A stretch of 64,000 bases of DNA from Timema cristinae (Eukaryota > Arthropoda > Insecta > Phasmatodea > Timematidae): the NCBI GenBank assembly GCA_039000515.1, contig JBCFYV010002255.1, positions 24,797,963 to 24,861,962 of the forward strand, written 5' to 3'. Positions 47,323 through 59,534 of this stretch are shown one piece after another (position 1 is the first letter of the stretch; each line of letters opens with the position of its first letter). Below the pieces are notes generated by a model that had not been told where the DNA came from, did not search any database, and was given only the letters and a program-made list of their open reading frames with translations. Position numbers and translations under genes: made by a program.

Positions 47323-49107
47323 ATGTCGCGCGAACGGGTAATCTTTCGAAGGGATGATCCACAGTTTGCTAGATTAATTTTGGAGGAGCTCAACAGACCA
47401 CTGGGTGATGAGTTGCCTATTTCTGATTTGGAAGACAGTGACAATGATGGTGGAGATGCAGATTTTGTTCTGAGTGATCATCAATCTGATTCGGAACAGA
47501 GTGAGGTGAGTGATAGTGAATCTACCGATGAGGATGGTGAGAGTGTGCCTCGTGATGTTTACAGAGGGAAAGGTAAAAACAGAATTCCGTATGTTTGGGG
47601 AAAACAAAAACCAAGACACAGAGGTAGGGCACCTGCCCATAATATAGTGAGTCATTTACCAGGATTGCGGAACGAAGCCAGAGCACTATCTCCAGGAGAT
47701 ATAAATCCTCTAGTGATGTGGGAACTTCTAATGCCCAATACTATGTTAGAAAAAATTGTGAATTTCACAAATACTCAATTAGAAGCATATAGAAGTAATT
47801 TCCAAGACCCGAACCGTACTGACTTACGCAATGTAGACCTGGTTGAGATGCGGGCTTATCTAGGTCTACTTTTGCTTTCTAGTATATCTAAATCCGGAAG
47901 AGAAAGCATGAGTTCCCTTTTTTCGGACGACGGGCACGGAAGGGACATTTTTAGATGCACCATGTCAATGAAAAGATTTTTTATATTGACGGTGTGTATT
48001 AGATTCGATGATAAAAATACTCGAGAAGCACGGAAACAAGAGGATCCAACTGCAGCTGTAAATGAAGTGTGGGCTGAATTTCTTCTCAATTCCCAGCGGA
48101 TGTATTGCATAAGCCAAAATGCCTGCGTCGATGAAATGCTCGTCCCCTTTCGCGGAAGATGCAAATTTCGCGTGTACATGCCTAATAAGCCGGCAAAGTA
48201 TGGCTTGAAAGTTTTATGCCTTACAGATGCTCGGAACTCATATCTTTTCAATGCGTATTTATATGGAGGAAAAAATTCAGATAGCATTGGCCTAACACAT
48301 GAAGAAAAAAAATTATCTATCCCCACACAGTCAGTTGTCCGTCTTGTAAAACCCATAGAAAAATCGAACAGAAATGTTACATGTGACAATTGGTTTATGT
48401 CTATGGAACTCCTAAATGAACTAAAAAATAGAGGCCTAACAGTTCTTGGAACTCTAAGGAAAAATAAACCCGAAATTCCGAAAGAATTTTTACCCAATCG
48501 GGGGAGAGCATCTGGAAGCAGCTTATTCGGATTCACTAACGCAGCCACTTTAGTGTCCTACGTCCCCAAGAAAAATAAGGCTGTGATTCTTCTAAGCTCC
48601 TGCCATCACGATGATAAGTGTGACGAAGTTTCAGGTAAACCGGAAATGATAATTGATTACAATTCCTTCAAAGGAGGAGTTGATAACCTCGATAAAAAAT
48701 GTGCAATATATTCTTGCAATAGAAGAACACGGCGGTGGACTTTGGCATTATTCTTTGCTTTATTAGATATTAGCGCAAATAATGCCTATGTTTTGTACTC
48801 TGACAGTCGGGAACGGAGTCAAATGAATCGTTTTTGTTTTATTAAAAAACTCGGCTGTTTTTTGATAAAGGAACATTTGGAGAGAAGAGCAGTAAATCTC
48901 AGACTTCCCCGTGAGCTTCGTCAAAAAATCCAAGCAATATCAGGAATAAAACCGGAAGATCCTGTTCAACACGGGGGCCCACCGAAGAAGAAGAGATGCT
49001 ACACTTGTCCCAGAAACAAAGACAGGAAGACAGCAAATTTTTGTGTTAAGTGCAACCAAAATATTTGTGGAGAATGTTCGCATGCCATATGCAAAAACTG
49101 TGTGTAG
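47323..49107 (+). CDS. piggyBac transposase, intact (594 aa)
   Basis: It cuts and pastes the element at TTAA sites without leaving a footprint. The N-terminal 80 residues are acidic and Ser-rich, as usual for the family. The DDE domain spans about 125-490. The catalytic aspartates fit D270 (CVDEMLVPF), D355 (TCDNWF) and D454 (FKGGVDNLD), close to the D268/D346/D447 layout of the moth enzyme, and D457 is also kept. A C-terminal cysteine-rich domain runs from C559 to C593 (C-X2-C, C-X2-C, C-X2-C, H, C-X2-C), preceded by a basic PPKKKR patch that may act in nuclear import. The length equals that of the classic 594-residue enzyme. There are no stops or frameshifts. The start is the first ATG after the left-end repeats. 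Confidence 0.96.
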   Translation: MSRERVIFRRDDPQFARLILEELNRPLGDELPISDLEDSDNDGGDADFVLSDHQSDSEQSEVSDSESTDEDGESVPRDVYRGKGKNRIPYVWGKQKPRHRGRAPAHNIVSHLPGLRNEARALSPGDINPLVMWELLMPNTMLEKIVNFTNTQLEAYRSNFQDPNRTDLRNVDLVEMRAYLGLLLLSSISKSGRESMSSLFSDDGHGRDIFRCTMSMKRFFILTVCIRFDDKNTREARKQEDPTAAVNEVWAEFLLNSQRMYCISQNACVDEMLVPFRGRCKFRVYMPNKPAKYGLKVLCLTDARNSYLFNAYLYGGKNSDSIGLTHEEKKLSIPTQSVVRLVKPIEKSNRNVTCDNWFMSMELLNELKNRGLTVLGTLRKNKPEIPKEFLPNRGRASGSSLFGFTNAATLVSYVPKKNKAVILLSSCHHDDKCDEVSGKPEMIIDYNSFKGGVDNLDKKCAIYSCNRRTRRWTLALFFALLDISANNAYVLYSDSRERSQMNRFCFIKKLGCFLIKEHLERRAVNLRLPRELRQKIQAISGIKPEDPVQHGGPPKKKRCYTCPRNKDRKTANFCVKCNQNICGECSHAICKNCV

Positions 49108-49676
49108 GCATCGAGTGCTTTTTTTTCTCTCTCTCCCTCTCTTTCTTTATATTGTATTTATATGTTGTATTTATCATTTGTCTTTCTTTACATGTCTATT
49201 TCTTCTATATTGTAGGCTTTCTCTTTTTAATTCAATTTTTGTCATTTTTACACCAGTATATATTAAAAAAAAGAAAATTGTGAGGAACCTCAATTTGCCT
49301 TTCGTAAAAATTTATTGCTTGGATGTCATTGAGCATATTTCATAAAATATTAATCTAATCTATTTTATTCATAATTTCCTTTTTCATGGGTATAGTAAGC
49401 TGACACAAAATTCATTTATTATTTTATAATTCATGTTTTGGCAATTGTTACTAAATAAATTGTAGAAGAAAGATTAAATATAAAGTAAATTTATTAGTGT
49501 CAATTATTTATTATTAATTTTATATTATTTTAAATTTAACCAGTTTCTTATGGTATTGGGTTGCAAGAACACGTATTAAAAGGTTAATGACCTATAAAAA
49601 AAATTTGGGCGTATATAACAAAGGAATTAAGTCTGGGGTCCCCTAGACCCACCTCACCACTTGTGATTGTAAACTT
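49108..49676 (+). other. piggyBac 3' untranslated and right-end DNA
   Basis: AT-rich. AATAAA-type signals occur at about 49453. The subterminal palindromic motif is at 49635-49657. Confidence 0.6.
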
Positions 49677-49694
49677 CACCTCACTAGTTAAAGG
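49677..49694 (-). repeat. piggyBac right terminal inverted repeat
   Basis: Reverse complement matches the left end at 16 of 18 positions; followed by TTAA. Confidence 0.9.
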
Positions 49695-49698
49695 TTAA

Positions 49699-50437
49699 AA
49701 CCCATTACGATGCTTACAATTCAACAATTCAACTCTTAAACAATTTAAATTGCATTTTATTATGTAAGTAGATGTTCACTGAGGGGGATATTTATACATT
49801 AGCTTTTCAACAGTTTTTTCATTATTAACGTGTTAATTTTTTTTAAATATATTAATCATAAACTTGATTTTTTGACTTAATTTTCTTAGGTGAGCTAGAA
49901 TTATGTTATGCCACATTTTGATCAAAATAATAAATTAGGTAATTATTGTCAATAATTGTTTAGTTAGGTAAGTGCCAGGTATAGTAAGCCAGTTTATATT
50001 AATTAGTTTAAATTAGTGTTTTAGCTAGTTTACATAACCAACCATTCCTGTTCTAACTGTATCTAATGTTATACTAAGTCAGTTTAATTTGTGTCCTTAC
50101 TCATATCAGCCTAACTTTATATTCCTACATATACCGCTTTTTCCAAAGGAAAAGTTATTTTTCGCAGTAAATGGTTATTTATAATATAAAATAGTTCTGA
50201 TATAATAAATATAAAATTATCGACATAACTAATAGATAAATTAGAGAGTTGTATGCAGCTTTTAAAATATGCACGTGTATATAAATATGGATAAATCATG
50301 AAATATTTTTAAGTCTTCATTAGATTTTCACTGTAGTATTTGGGTCAAATCTGAACTGGAAACAGTATCTTTATTAAAAGTCTTAAGATCCTCCCCCACT
50401 AGAAGTAAAATGGACGTTATTAAGTTTTCATTTTTTA
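49699..50437. other. AT-rich stretch, nothing recognised
   Basis: Right flank of the piggyBac insertion; no features supported. Confidence 0.45.
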
Positions 50438-50680
50438 AAAGCGCTGCGTTTTACTACCCGTTAGGTTTGTATAACTATGTACTAACTATTATAATAATTA
50501 AGGAGTGAGGAGAGTTGAATTTATAGGTGTATCCACATTTGCGCGGAAAACTATTTTGAAAAAAACACCTTCCGTATACACGACTAAGATTCGAACTCAG
50601 TTCTCCCTGTCGTTAGAAGCTGAGGTTGTTGTGAGCCTGACACCTTAGAGCATACGGCCTCCAATGCGGGTACTTGGTTT
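50438..50680 (-). mobile_element. SINE family B, degraded copy
   Basis: The reversed tail (CTGCGTTTTACTACCCGTTA), body, the reversed B box AGATTCGAACTCAG, and head. Confidence 0.75.
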
Positions 50681-51522
50681 TTAGTAAATAAATTTTATAT
50701 ATTTGACATTTCCGGAATGTCGAAAACATGAAGGTCATTTATAAAATATCACACACTTAAACTAGTTTTAACATCGGGTTTACTATTAACTCACTGAACC
50801 AGAATATGTGTTAAGACTCAGTATGTGTATACATCAAAGTGGTAGCACTGAAACCAGGGGTGGAAAAAGTTTGCCACCAGTAGCGCAGAATAACTTGAAT
50901 AAAATAATGATAATAAATCTTCATAGAAGCAAAAACACTGTAACTAAGGGTCAGTTTCATAGTAAATACTTAGCACGCCTCAAGCTTGGCACTACACTAA
51001 ATACAAGTGAACACCTATATATGATTGAATGAAATGGGCCAGTTTTTCAGTTAAAACCGTTTCTTTCCATTGTGATCAAGGTAGGTGTCATCCTTAATTT
51101 AGTGTGCTCTACTGCTAGTCAGGTACTCACTGACTCGCCAAGCACCTCCCATACCATTTCCCATAATCATGGCATCGCAAAGATATACCGCAATTAGTTT
51201 GGAATTAACTAACCTAACCTAGCTTAACCTAAAGTAATCCATCATTCAATATGGTACTAGTTGAGCTCTCAAACTATGTCTTAGAAAATAATACTGACGA
51301 GGATGGAATTTTTCCAACTAAAATATTGCCAGTAACGAAAAAGAACGTCCCTGTATGAGGTATTAAAAAAATGTATACTTATAATAAATATATTACGTTC
51401 TCATTATTTTGTTTTACTGCAATACATTTTCCTCTAAAGATGAGGTGTGACAAGTTAATGGTATTTCTTATATAGACAAGTGTAGTGAATCGATGATTGC
51501 TGGTTTAAAGCACTAAATTAAT
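50681..51522. other. No recognised gene
   Basis: An open frame at 50808-51032 has no known domain. Confidence 0.4.
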
Positions 51523-51532
51523 AAGAACATCG

Positions 51533-51825
51533 GTGACCTGGTGGTCTAGGAGTAAGGTGTCAGGACTTCTGTGCTGGAGTCCGGGGTTCAATCCTCGGTC
51601 CCGGCACAGATTTATCTGATTACCAAACCCTTCCTTCACCTCTGACAAGACATCTTGTGAATGTGGGGAATGCCAGGCCTCCACCGTGGTTCGGATTCCA
51701 CGTTAAACTGTAGGTCCTCCATTTCATCTCACAATCACCCTACCATTACACATTAGCGTAAGTGCGTATAACCCGAATGGGTAGTAAGACGCGGTGCTAA
51801 TAATAATAATAATAATAAGAAGAAG
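51533..51825 (+). mobile_element. SINE family A, full-length copy
   Basis: Same layout as 43534-43822, with one extra G in the head and a TAA then AAG tail. The target duplication AAGAACATCGG is at 51523-51533 and 51826-51836, with the last G shared with the element. Confidence 0.93.
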
Positions 51826-52198
51826 AAGAACATCGGCTAAGCAAATTATATTCACTTTATAATCAGTTAATTTATATTAACCACCTGAAGATTAAATACG
51901 TACTATATGGACTTTAAAAAAAATTATAGATTCACCCCTTTAAAATATATATAGTAGGCCAGATGATAGTCTACAATATATAGAACCACCCCCAAAAACC
52001 TCTCTATTTCTTACTTAATAGCACCGCAAGGTCCAACCGAAGCTTTTTCAGAGTCGGTAAATATTTTAGAGTATTTTACATGACCGTTTTTTCCTTCCTT
52101 GGAAGAACAAAGGTTTTTTTACCTTCGCACGCTTGAGATATTCTCAACCAAACACGAGCTCAAGAAGGTCCCTGTGGTATTATCTGCGTTAATACAGG

Positions 52199-52405
52199 AT
52201 GTCTCAGCGCAATAGCGTTCATACTTCTCCTTCCGCGGCAGTGAGTCCCAAGAGAAACACGGATTACTCTCAGTTAGAACTCTTTCGAAACGTTAAGAAT
52301 ATATTCGGGGCTTTTTATCTATCGTATTTATTTATGATCTGCCTAGTTATTTATCACGGTTCAATGTTGAAATATCAATTACAAAGAGAAGGTAGGCTGA
52401 AATAG
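52199..52405 (+). CDS. Possible host exon: short membrane-anchored protein N-terminus
   Basis: The 68-codon frame starts at an ATG with A at -3 and an in-frame TAA three codons upstream, so the start is well defined. Residues 1-40 are polar and Ser-rich. About 40-62 (IFGAFYLSYLFMICLVIYHG) is a strong hydrophobic segment, then KYQLQREG. This would be a type II anchor. The frame ends at a stop soon after GAAGGTAGGC, a usable splice-donor context (around 52388-52393), so it could be a first coding exon. Base composition is more even than its surroundings. I do not recognise the protein, and chance cannot be excluded. Confidence 0.4.
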   Translation: MSQRNSVHTSPSAAVSPKRNTDYSQLELFRNVKNIFGAFYLSYLFMICLVIYHGSMLKYQLQREGRLK

Positions 52406-53338
52406 AGTAGCATTTAATAATATATTACCTGCTTCAGATGCTAAATTGTCTAAGGCGTCATTTTTGTTTTGGACTGGCCTGCTAAACACGGAGATATCAT
52501 GGTCCAACATGTTTTTGCTATAAACATTTTTTTTACACAAATTAAACTAACTTAATAATCTCATTGACAATTTAAAAAAAAAACTTATACATTGTAATTA
52601 TTATTTTGCCATTTGAAATTTAGATTTTTTTTTTTTGCAAATTAAATTAGGTATATCTTTAAAAATGATTTAAGTAATGTTCATATACTAAATATGGTGG
52701 TTTTAATATAATTATTTAAGTTATTTGATGTGAAAATATAGTAGAGATAATTTAATATTTCTCAAAATTATTAAAATACCCACAAATTGATTATATAAAA
52801 TGCAATTCATCAGTTTAACTCTATGGCTTAAATTAAACTAGAGGTTAATTTAATAAAGTAAATAATGCTATTAAAATTAATTTTAAATTCGTCCATGCTA
52901 TGTGTTATTTTTAGACCAGGTGAAGGCTTTGAATAAGGTTTTGAGAGTGCGTGTTAATGAAAGATGAAAAAATATCAGAAGTAGCGGGAGAATTTACAGA
53001 GGGGTGGAATACCATAGGGAATTAATGCGTGGACTTTATTCTTTGTGCCAACATTAAAATAACCAACTTAAAATCAACATTAACATAGCTATATAGGAGT
53101 GTCTCTCGTGGTTTGGTCAGAATAGCATATCCAGGTACCTTCACACACTTATATCTTTATGGAACGTATTAAAAACTCATGAGGAACGAAATAATATACA
53201 TTGTTGCATAAACACGCCAACAAAGAGTATAAATGTTAAGAAAATATGGAGGAAAGATAAATATTTCTGCACATCATAGAGAATAAAGATCAAATTCATA
53301 TTTCAAGGGCCTCCATAAAACTTTGTATATATATATAT
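52406..53338. other. No gene; SINE-B head fragment
   Basis: 52435-52510 (plus) keeps TTGTCTAAGGCGTCA and TTTGGACTGGCCTGC of the SINE-B head. The rest is AT-rich. Confidence 0.45.
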
Positions 53339-53432
53339 AAATTAAGAAAAATATATTTATAAGACCAATAATTTCTTGGCTATAATATAAGCACATATAT
53401 TATTGGTCTTAAAAAAATATTTTTCTTAATTT
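53339..53432. repeat. Hairpin with 34-nt inverted arms
   Basis: 53339-53372 and 53399-53432 are reverse complements at about 32 of 34 positions (core ATTATTGGTCTTA), with a 26-nt loop. It may be a small foldback element. Confidence 0.75.
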
Positions 53433-54069
53433 TTTCTAACAAATCTACTAATAAGTAATGTTTTAAAATTGTACTAATAAGTTATTTTGATTTTCAAATA
53501 GTTGCAAGGATAAATAATATCAAAATTGAAAATTTACGCTTATGTAAAATATCTACAAAGTCATTTTCATGTGAAAACAATAGTAGCCATTTTATTTGTT
53601 ATGATAAACAGTAACTAAATACAAATTTTAATCGAAATAATTATAGCGAATTTTCGAGAATATATTGATTTTTCTCTTTTTGTTCTTCTGTAAACTACCT
53701 TCAATTTTAGGGTTAGACATTTAATTCCAAAAATTACTTCAGGGAGACTTATGAAATGCCAACTATCTTGTTTGAGCCATATCGGTTAAATTGTTCAGTT
53801 CTAGGCCAAAATATAGACACAAAAAGGTGGTTCGGTTTCAGTGAGTCATGAAAAAACACCATTTATCAAAGTCTCGGGTTTGATTTTTTTTTTAAGATTA
53901 AAATAATCCTCTTTCCAAAGGTTCGAGAGAAAGTAAAATTTTAAGAGTGTGGATTCCACAATGATTAGCAATACCTGATACAAATCTCTTTGTTTCAATC
54001 AGAACTCCAACATCAGATATAATATAATACTGATGGTCAAAAACAACTAATCAAAATAGCTCACACCCG
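53433..54069. other. Unassigned AT-rich stretch
   Basis: Nothing recognised. Confidence 0.4.
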
Positions 54070-54290
54070 CTTAGATTGCTGCATGGTACAAGCTATAAGG
54101 CATCGCCCTCGTGTTAGACTAAACTTCCGATGGCAGAAAAATCTGGGTTCAAATCCTGGTCGGGTGTATTTATGGTGACTTTCCCTTAGTAGTTTTCTAC
54201 TTTACCTCCACGCAAATGTGAGTATAATTCCTCTAAATTCTATCTTATTCATTCCTATCACCCTAGAATAATTAGTAATAAGGGTAGTTA
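54070..54290 (+). mobile_element. SINE family B, degraded copy without tail
   Basis: The head CCCGCTTAGATTGCTGCATG, B box GGGTTCAAATCCTGG, and body CTCCACGCAAATGTGAGTAT. Confidence 0.75.
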
Positions 54291-55085
54291 GTGAATACAC
54301 GTATAGACTGAACAATTCACATTGGTAAAGAGATTTAAAAAAAATAACGATTGTGCTCAAACAAACAAAATTTGCTGTTGTGTGTGTTCAGTAAATCAGT
54401 GTTTTTGTTTTCTAATGTCTTGTCGCAATTTAGATTATTATATTAAAAATAAAATTAATGTGCATGCCAAACAGTATTTGAATATTCTAAGTGAAATGCA
54501 CAAATAACTTTTTAGATTTTATTATCGATGTAATCCGTTACGTATTAGTGCACGAAGAATATCGGGAACTATCTACGGAGCTATAAGTGTCACTTATTTT
54601 ATATTAATCGGCCCTGAAATATATTAATTAAAATTTTTATACAGTAGTGTTTCAAGTATAGTAGGCCTATCCTATCTGGCGGTGATGCAAAAGGATGTGG
54701 ATATTTATAATTTGGAAGCTCCTGACATTTGTTTGCGATTTTCTTCACTAAGCTGCTTAAGGAAACAATAGACGATAACCCCTGCAATAGTTTGTATGCA
54801 ATTTGCTACACTGCCTTGGTTGAGAAATAGCAGATCTAATTTATCTCACGGCGTTAGAATAGGAAACACTAAAATCCAAACTTTTGCTTCGTTGTCCCTT
54901 TAATATAATCTATTGGTTGCAATCATTTTATGTTCTTAAAACTTTATGATAACACATGACATAAAAGCCTAGTATTTTGTTTCATAGACCCTGTGAGTGT
55001 AACCCATAAGCTGTAGTGTTAAAAGGTGTCATTTTTTTATTATAAATACATCGTTACAAGAACCATATTATAAGTTTATTTGCTA
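54291..55085. other. No recognised gene
   Basis: Open frames at 54322-54507 and 54599-54787 are unrecognised. Confidence 0.4.
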
Positions 55086-55520
55086 CTAGCCCCTTCCCCG
55101 TTAAAATATTGTAAAGGATCCTGTAAAATAAAGCTTCAAATCATCCATCATGTCAATATAAAAACAAAGCTTTTCTTTACTTTTATTTTAAATACAGTCC
55201 TACCATCACTGTATAGCCCCCTCCCTCTTTTTATCCTCCCTCCTATTTTCCTCTTTCCTCACCCCTACCCCCGACCCCTTCACCAACCCCAATTTCCCTT
55301 CATCAACTTTTTTTTCCAACGACTATATAATATTATATCGACATTTTTATGAGGAATAAATTACATTTTCAAAATAAAATATAGCCTATGTTACTCGCTG
55401 ATAATGTAGCTTTATATTGGTGAAAGAATTTTAAAATTGGTCCAGTAGTTTTTGAGTTTATCCATTACAAACAAAAAAACAAAAAATCAAATCTTTCCTC
55501 TTTATAATATTAGTATAGAT
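55086..55520 (+). repeat. Dispersed repeat family, copy 2
   Basis: It aligns end to end with 2263-2726, sharing the segment CATTACAAACAAAAAAAC and the end ATAATATTAGTATAG. A 90-codon open frame (55080-55352) in its pyrimidine-rich part is not a gene. Confidence 0.7.
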
Positions 55521-56464
55521 TTGATTGGTAATGAATATCGTTAGACTCGACACACTACATTTATTATTCAAACAAACATATTTTTGATTTACACGTACAC
55601 AATTACTTAATTTTAATTTATTATTTAATCAATAAAATCACATTTGTCACTGTAGTGTTATGATAGCCAAAATACGTTTCTGTTTCATTTGTTTAGCGAT
55701 AAAGATTAATAGCTAGATTATTTTTTTCAAAAGAAAACATTACAAATTATATATCTTCGTTTAGAGAACATATTTTCAATTATTAAAATATTTTATATGT
55801 TTTTGATTGGGCTTAGAGATATTCGTAGTATTTTAACATATATTTGTACAAAAATAAGCCCCCAAGCTATTATTCTGAAAAACTATTTAAGTACATAATA
55901 AGTTTTCCAATTCAATTTACTGCAATAGATGCACAGTTTAAAGGAATAAATTATGTTTCATAACATATATACAAAAATAAATGTATAAACACACGAATAA
56001 ACTTTATAATTACAGCACACGATAAATTATTTACTATTTATAAGTCTCTTCATTTAAATATTTTCCAGGCATTATTTTTTTTAATTTAAGAAAAATACTG
56101 TAATTTTCAATGGCGATATTAGAAAAATATAACCGTTTAATAACAACATATTTAGGTTTATAGTTAAAAAAAATGTATTTCAGTTAAATATTTATTTAAA
56201 ATAAAACTCATTTTACTAATATACTAATTAAAACTCATTTTACTAATAATAATAATAATAATAATAATAATACATAGTATGATCTTAAATCCATTATATT
56301 ATGTAAAGTGATTTATTTTTACGCTTGATATACCAAAAAACAAAATTATTACTAAGATTAATAAAGTAAATACTATATTTTTCATTAACAAAAATACTTA
56401 TTATAATAATGAAAAATATATGATATCAATGTAACATAGATTATTACCGTATAGTAAATAACAA
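55521..56464. other. AT-rich stretch, TAA repeat
   Basis: A TAA microsatellite lies near 56236-56270; otherwise nothing recognised. Confidence 0.45.
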
Positions 56465-56702
56465 TGAAACGTCTTAATACCGGTTCGGGCTATATGCCTA
56501 TGTATTATTTACACTATTGTGTTAGGGATTAGGAAGGCTTATTCAGAGTAAGTGTACCCGCATTTGCGTTTAATGAGAGGGGAAACCCATTTATGGAAAA
56601 CCACTTTCAGTGCACCAGACAGGGATCGAACCTGAATCACTCGTCTTCAGTCTTATTGCAAAAGTAGCACCGTGGGCCATGCTACCATTTATGTGGGTAT
56701 TT
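56465..56702 (-). mobile_element. SINE family B, degraded copy
   Basis: The reversed tail (ACCGGTTCGGGCTATATGCC), body, the reversed B box GGGATCGAACCTGAATC, and head. Confidence 0.75.
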
Positions 56703-59481
56703 TTGTTAAAATAATTTTTATATATCTATTTGGATAATTTTTCATAAATATTAACCAAATAAGTACTTTTTAATGGGAAAATGCCAACCTTTGTCCAACG
56801 TTTGTAAAAATAATATCTGATATATATATATGACGTTTATGCCCTAAAAGTAACATGCTATTGCAAAGTGTCCCAAACACGACGTAAGCCCTACCTGGCA
56901 GGAAGGAATATAAGCTAGAGAAATCATAAAATGACGGAATGGGTTGTTGGGAGGGGGGGGGAGGGAGAGGAGGAACTGGCAGGGAAGACTAATAGTATTC
57001 AGGATATGTCGCTGAGACGAATAGATGGTTATGGTTGGTGTCATTTGTATTATTCACGTTGTCTAGAGGGTTCCGCGAGGGTGTTTTGGAGGGGTAGATG
57101 AAGAGGAAGGGTAGATTAATGGAGTCTCTGTGTTGAGAGATATCTTACATCACCTGGAACGATGGAACGCAGAGAAATACCAAGGACAGGGGAACAATCA
57201 AATATCCTGTGCTATAGATTGTTTAAAAACATACGTTTACAAAAACAAAACTATTCAAGATAAAAGAATTATTTTGTGACTATGTTAGGATATTTTTATA
57301 ATCATATTAGAACTTATTATTTTAATTTAATGTTAATAATTATGTTATGAAATTAAGGGCAAATCTATCAAGGTAGCTGTATTACGAAAACTTCTATGTT
57401 TACGGGATGCGCAGGGTGATGGATTTATTACATAGTGACACCTAAGTGGTCAAAGATATGTTAGTATTTACGGTTGTATAAGGATTAAAATGAACAGTTA
57501 TAAAAAATTATCCCACCGCATGATAAATCCATGATGGGATAAAATATTTTCACAAAAACAAAAAAAAAAAATGCAGCAGAATTTCATCACCATTTTAGTA
57601 AAGCTAAAGTTAAGAAATATCGTCGTGAATTTAATGATGACCAAGAAAACTTTCACGATGAGAAACAGAGCAGCTAGTCTTCTGTTGTAACTCAGAATTG
57701 GTGGAACGTGTGAATAAGGAAATCCATTAAAACAGTCGCTTCACACGTTTAGATCTTCCACTAGATAATACACATAATTCTCTTGCTGTTCTTTTACTAG
57801 ATTTACTGATAAGATTTAGTATCGTAAACATTATGCTCAATAAGTGCCAAATATTTTAATATACATTCGCATGATATGGGTATACGATGGGTATGGGATA
57901 GTTCCACGTTACGACCGATGTCTGAATTCTTGCGGTGATTACGTGGAGAAATAATATGGGTCCATTAATTGATTTGGCAGCAATACATTTTTTTTATAAT
58001 TTTTGTCTCTTAGCTTTTTAATAGCTAATCAGGTCTTTCTTACCGAACAGCACTCATATGTGCTTAAAACGTGCCAAATAAAATGTAAATTCATTAATAT
58101 GAGAAATATTACCTTAGCACTATGTCACAGGTAGGTAATGTCCTTAATAAAAGATACACGAGCTTTGCTCTTTAATCATATATATTTTTATAAATTCCCA
58201 GTTAATACAAGAAATAAGATACAATTTATGTTAGCGTGTGGAAGTGTTTAGCAATCTTAGAGCTATAAAGTGCCACATTGAAATCAAATCGTTCTGATAT
58301 TTAATCTCCAGGAAAAAACAACTTAATTTATACTAACTCTAATAAGAATCTAATATTTTTATCCTGGTTCATTTATGCACTGAACATAAATACTAATGTA
58401 TAATTGACTCGGTTGGATATTATTTTTCAAACACACATTCAAACAACTATTTTAAATCAATTTTGGAAATAAAATATTTTGTTTCATATAGAACTTAGAT
58501 TAATATAGGGTTTGTATTAAAATAGCTTCTTGGGTGATATATAAGATAACCAAATAGCAATACTTGTTTTAACTAGACCTAGAAAATGATTTTAAATTTT
58601 GTAATATAAGAACTCTCCAAAAAATATTTAATTATTTTGGAAGAGTTTGACCAAAATTTCCTAATAATATCTTTGGCATTCTTATTAGATATTTCATTAT
58701 CTATTTACGTTCCAATTTATAAAATGCACTAAATATGTAGGTGGCCTAAATCTAGAATTATATTTCTTAAAATTACAAAATATATTAATATATTGAATTA
58801 CCTATAAGTTCTAGTAATCTAATACAACATATATTCAATTGGATCATTTTGGTAACAGTTTGTCATAGAATAAGACCTAATATGTTAAAAATATAAAATA
58901 AATGTGTCAATCAATTATCGCTTTAATACATGTCCTAATAACCGTCGAGATGTCCGCAGTATTACTTGATTATAAATAGAAGCTACAGTCATGGAAAGTA
59001 GTTGTGTTATCTTTAGAACATCACGAGTCCAAATACTAATTTTCTCAAGATCGTACGTCAAGCTTACATTGCGTGTCTCAAATTCTTATCCATAAAACAT
59101 GTGCAACATTATTTTAAGAGATCGTAAATAAGATCCATTGATTGCATAGAAATAGGGGAAACAATTTATCATCGTTTACTTCTTAAAATGATTGGTGAAT
59201 GGGGTCTAAAGTCACGCAAATATAACATTTGAATTATTTCTTCTCGGCTCTTACAAAATTTTAACGCAAGGACTCCCAAGAAATAATACCAATTGATCAA
59301 ATAGTATAAATTCCATAGAGTTCTTAGTATGTTTTAATAAAGTGCAGAAAACAGAATTATATAAATAAAATATGAAATATATTTGTATTTGTATATTTGT
59401 AGAAACTTTAATTTCATAACCAAAAAACTAAAAAGCTGATATTGGGTATACTATTTTAAATTTTGACATTAACCACGTGAA

Positions 59482-59485
<4 letters not shown>
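56703..59485. other. AT-rich stretch without recognised gene
   Basis: A G-rich patch lies at 56940-56990, and a short hairpin (TTATCCCA/TGGGATAA) near 57508-57540. No gene or repeat copy is supported. Confidence 0.45.

Positions 59486-59534
<49 letters not shown>

Larger units (their letters stand above)
47065..49698 (+). mobile_element. Complete piggyBac-like element with TTAA duplications
   Basis: TTAA lies at 47065-47068 and 49695-49698. Between them a 2626-bp element (47069-49694) has 18-bp terminal inverted repeats, CCTTTAAATGGTGAGGTG at the left and, read in reverse, CCTTTAACTAGTGAGGTG at the right (16 of 18 identical). Subterminal palindromic motifs lie at 47079-47102, 47247-47270 and 49635-49657. 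The single ORF is uninterrupted. Length and layout match autonomous insect piggyBac elements of about 2.5 kb. Confidence 0.95.

Noticed and set aside
47856..48548. 230-codon minus-strand frame
   Set aside because: Antisense shadow of the intact piggyBac transposase.
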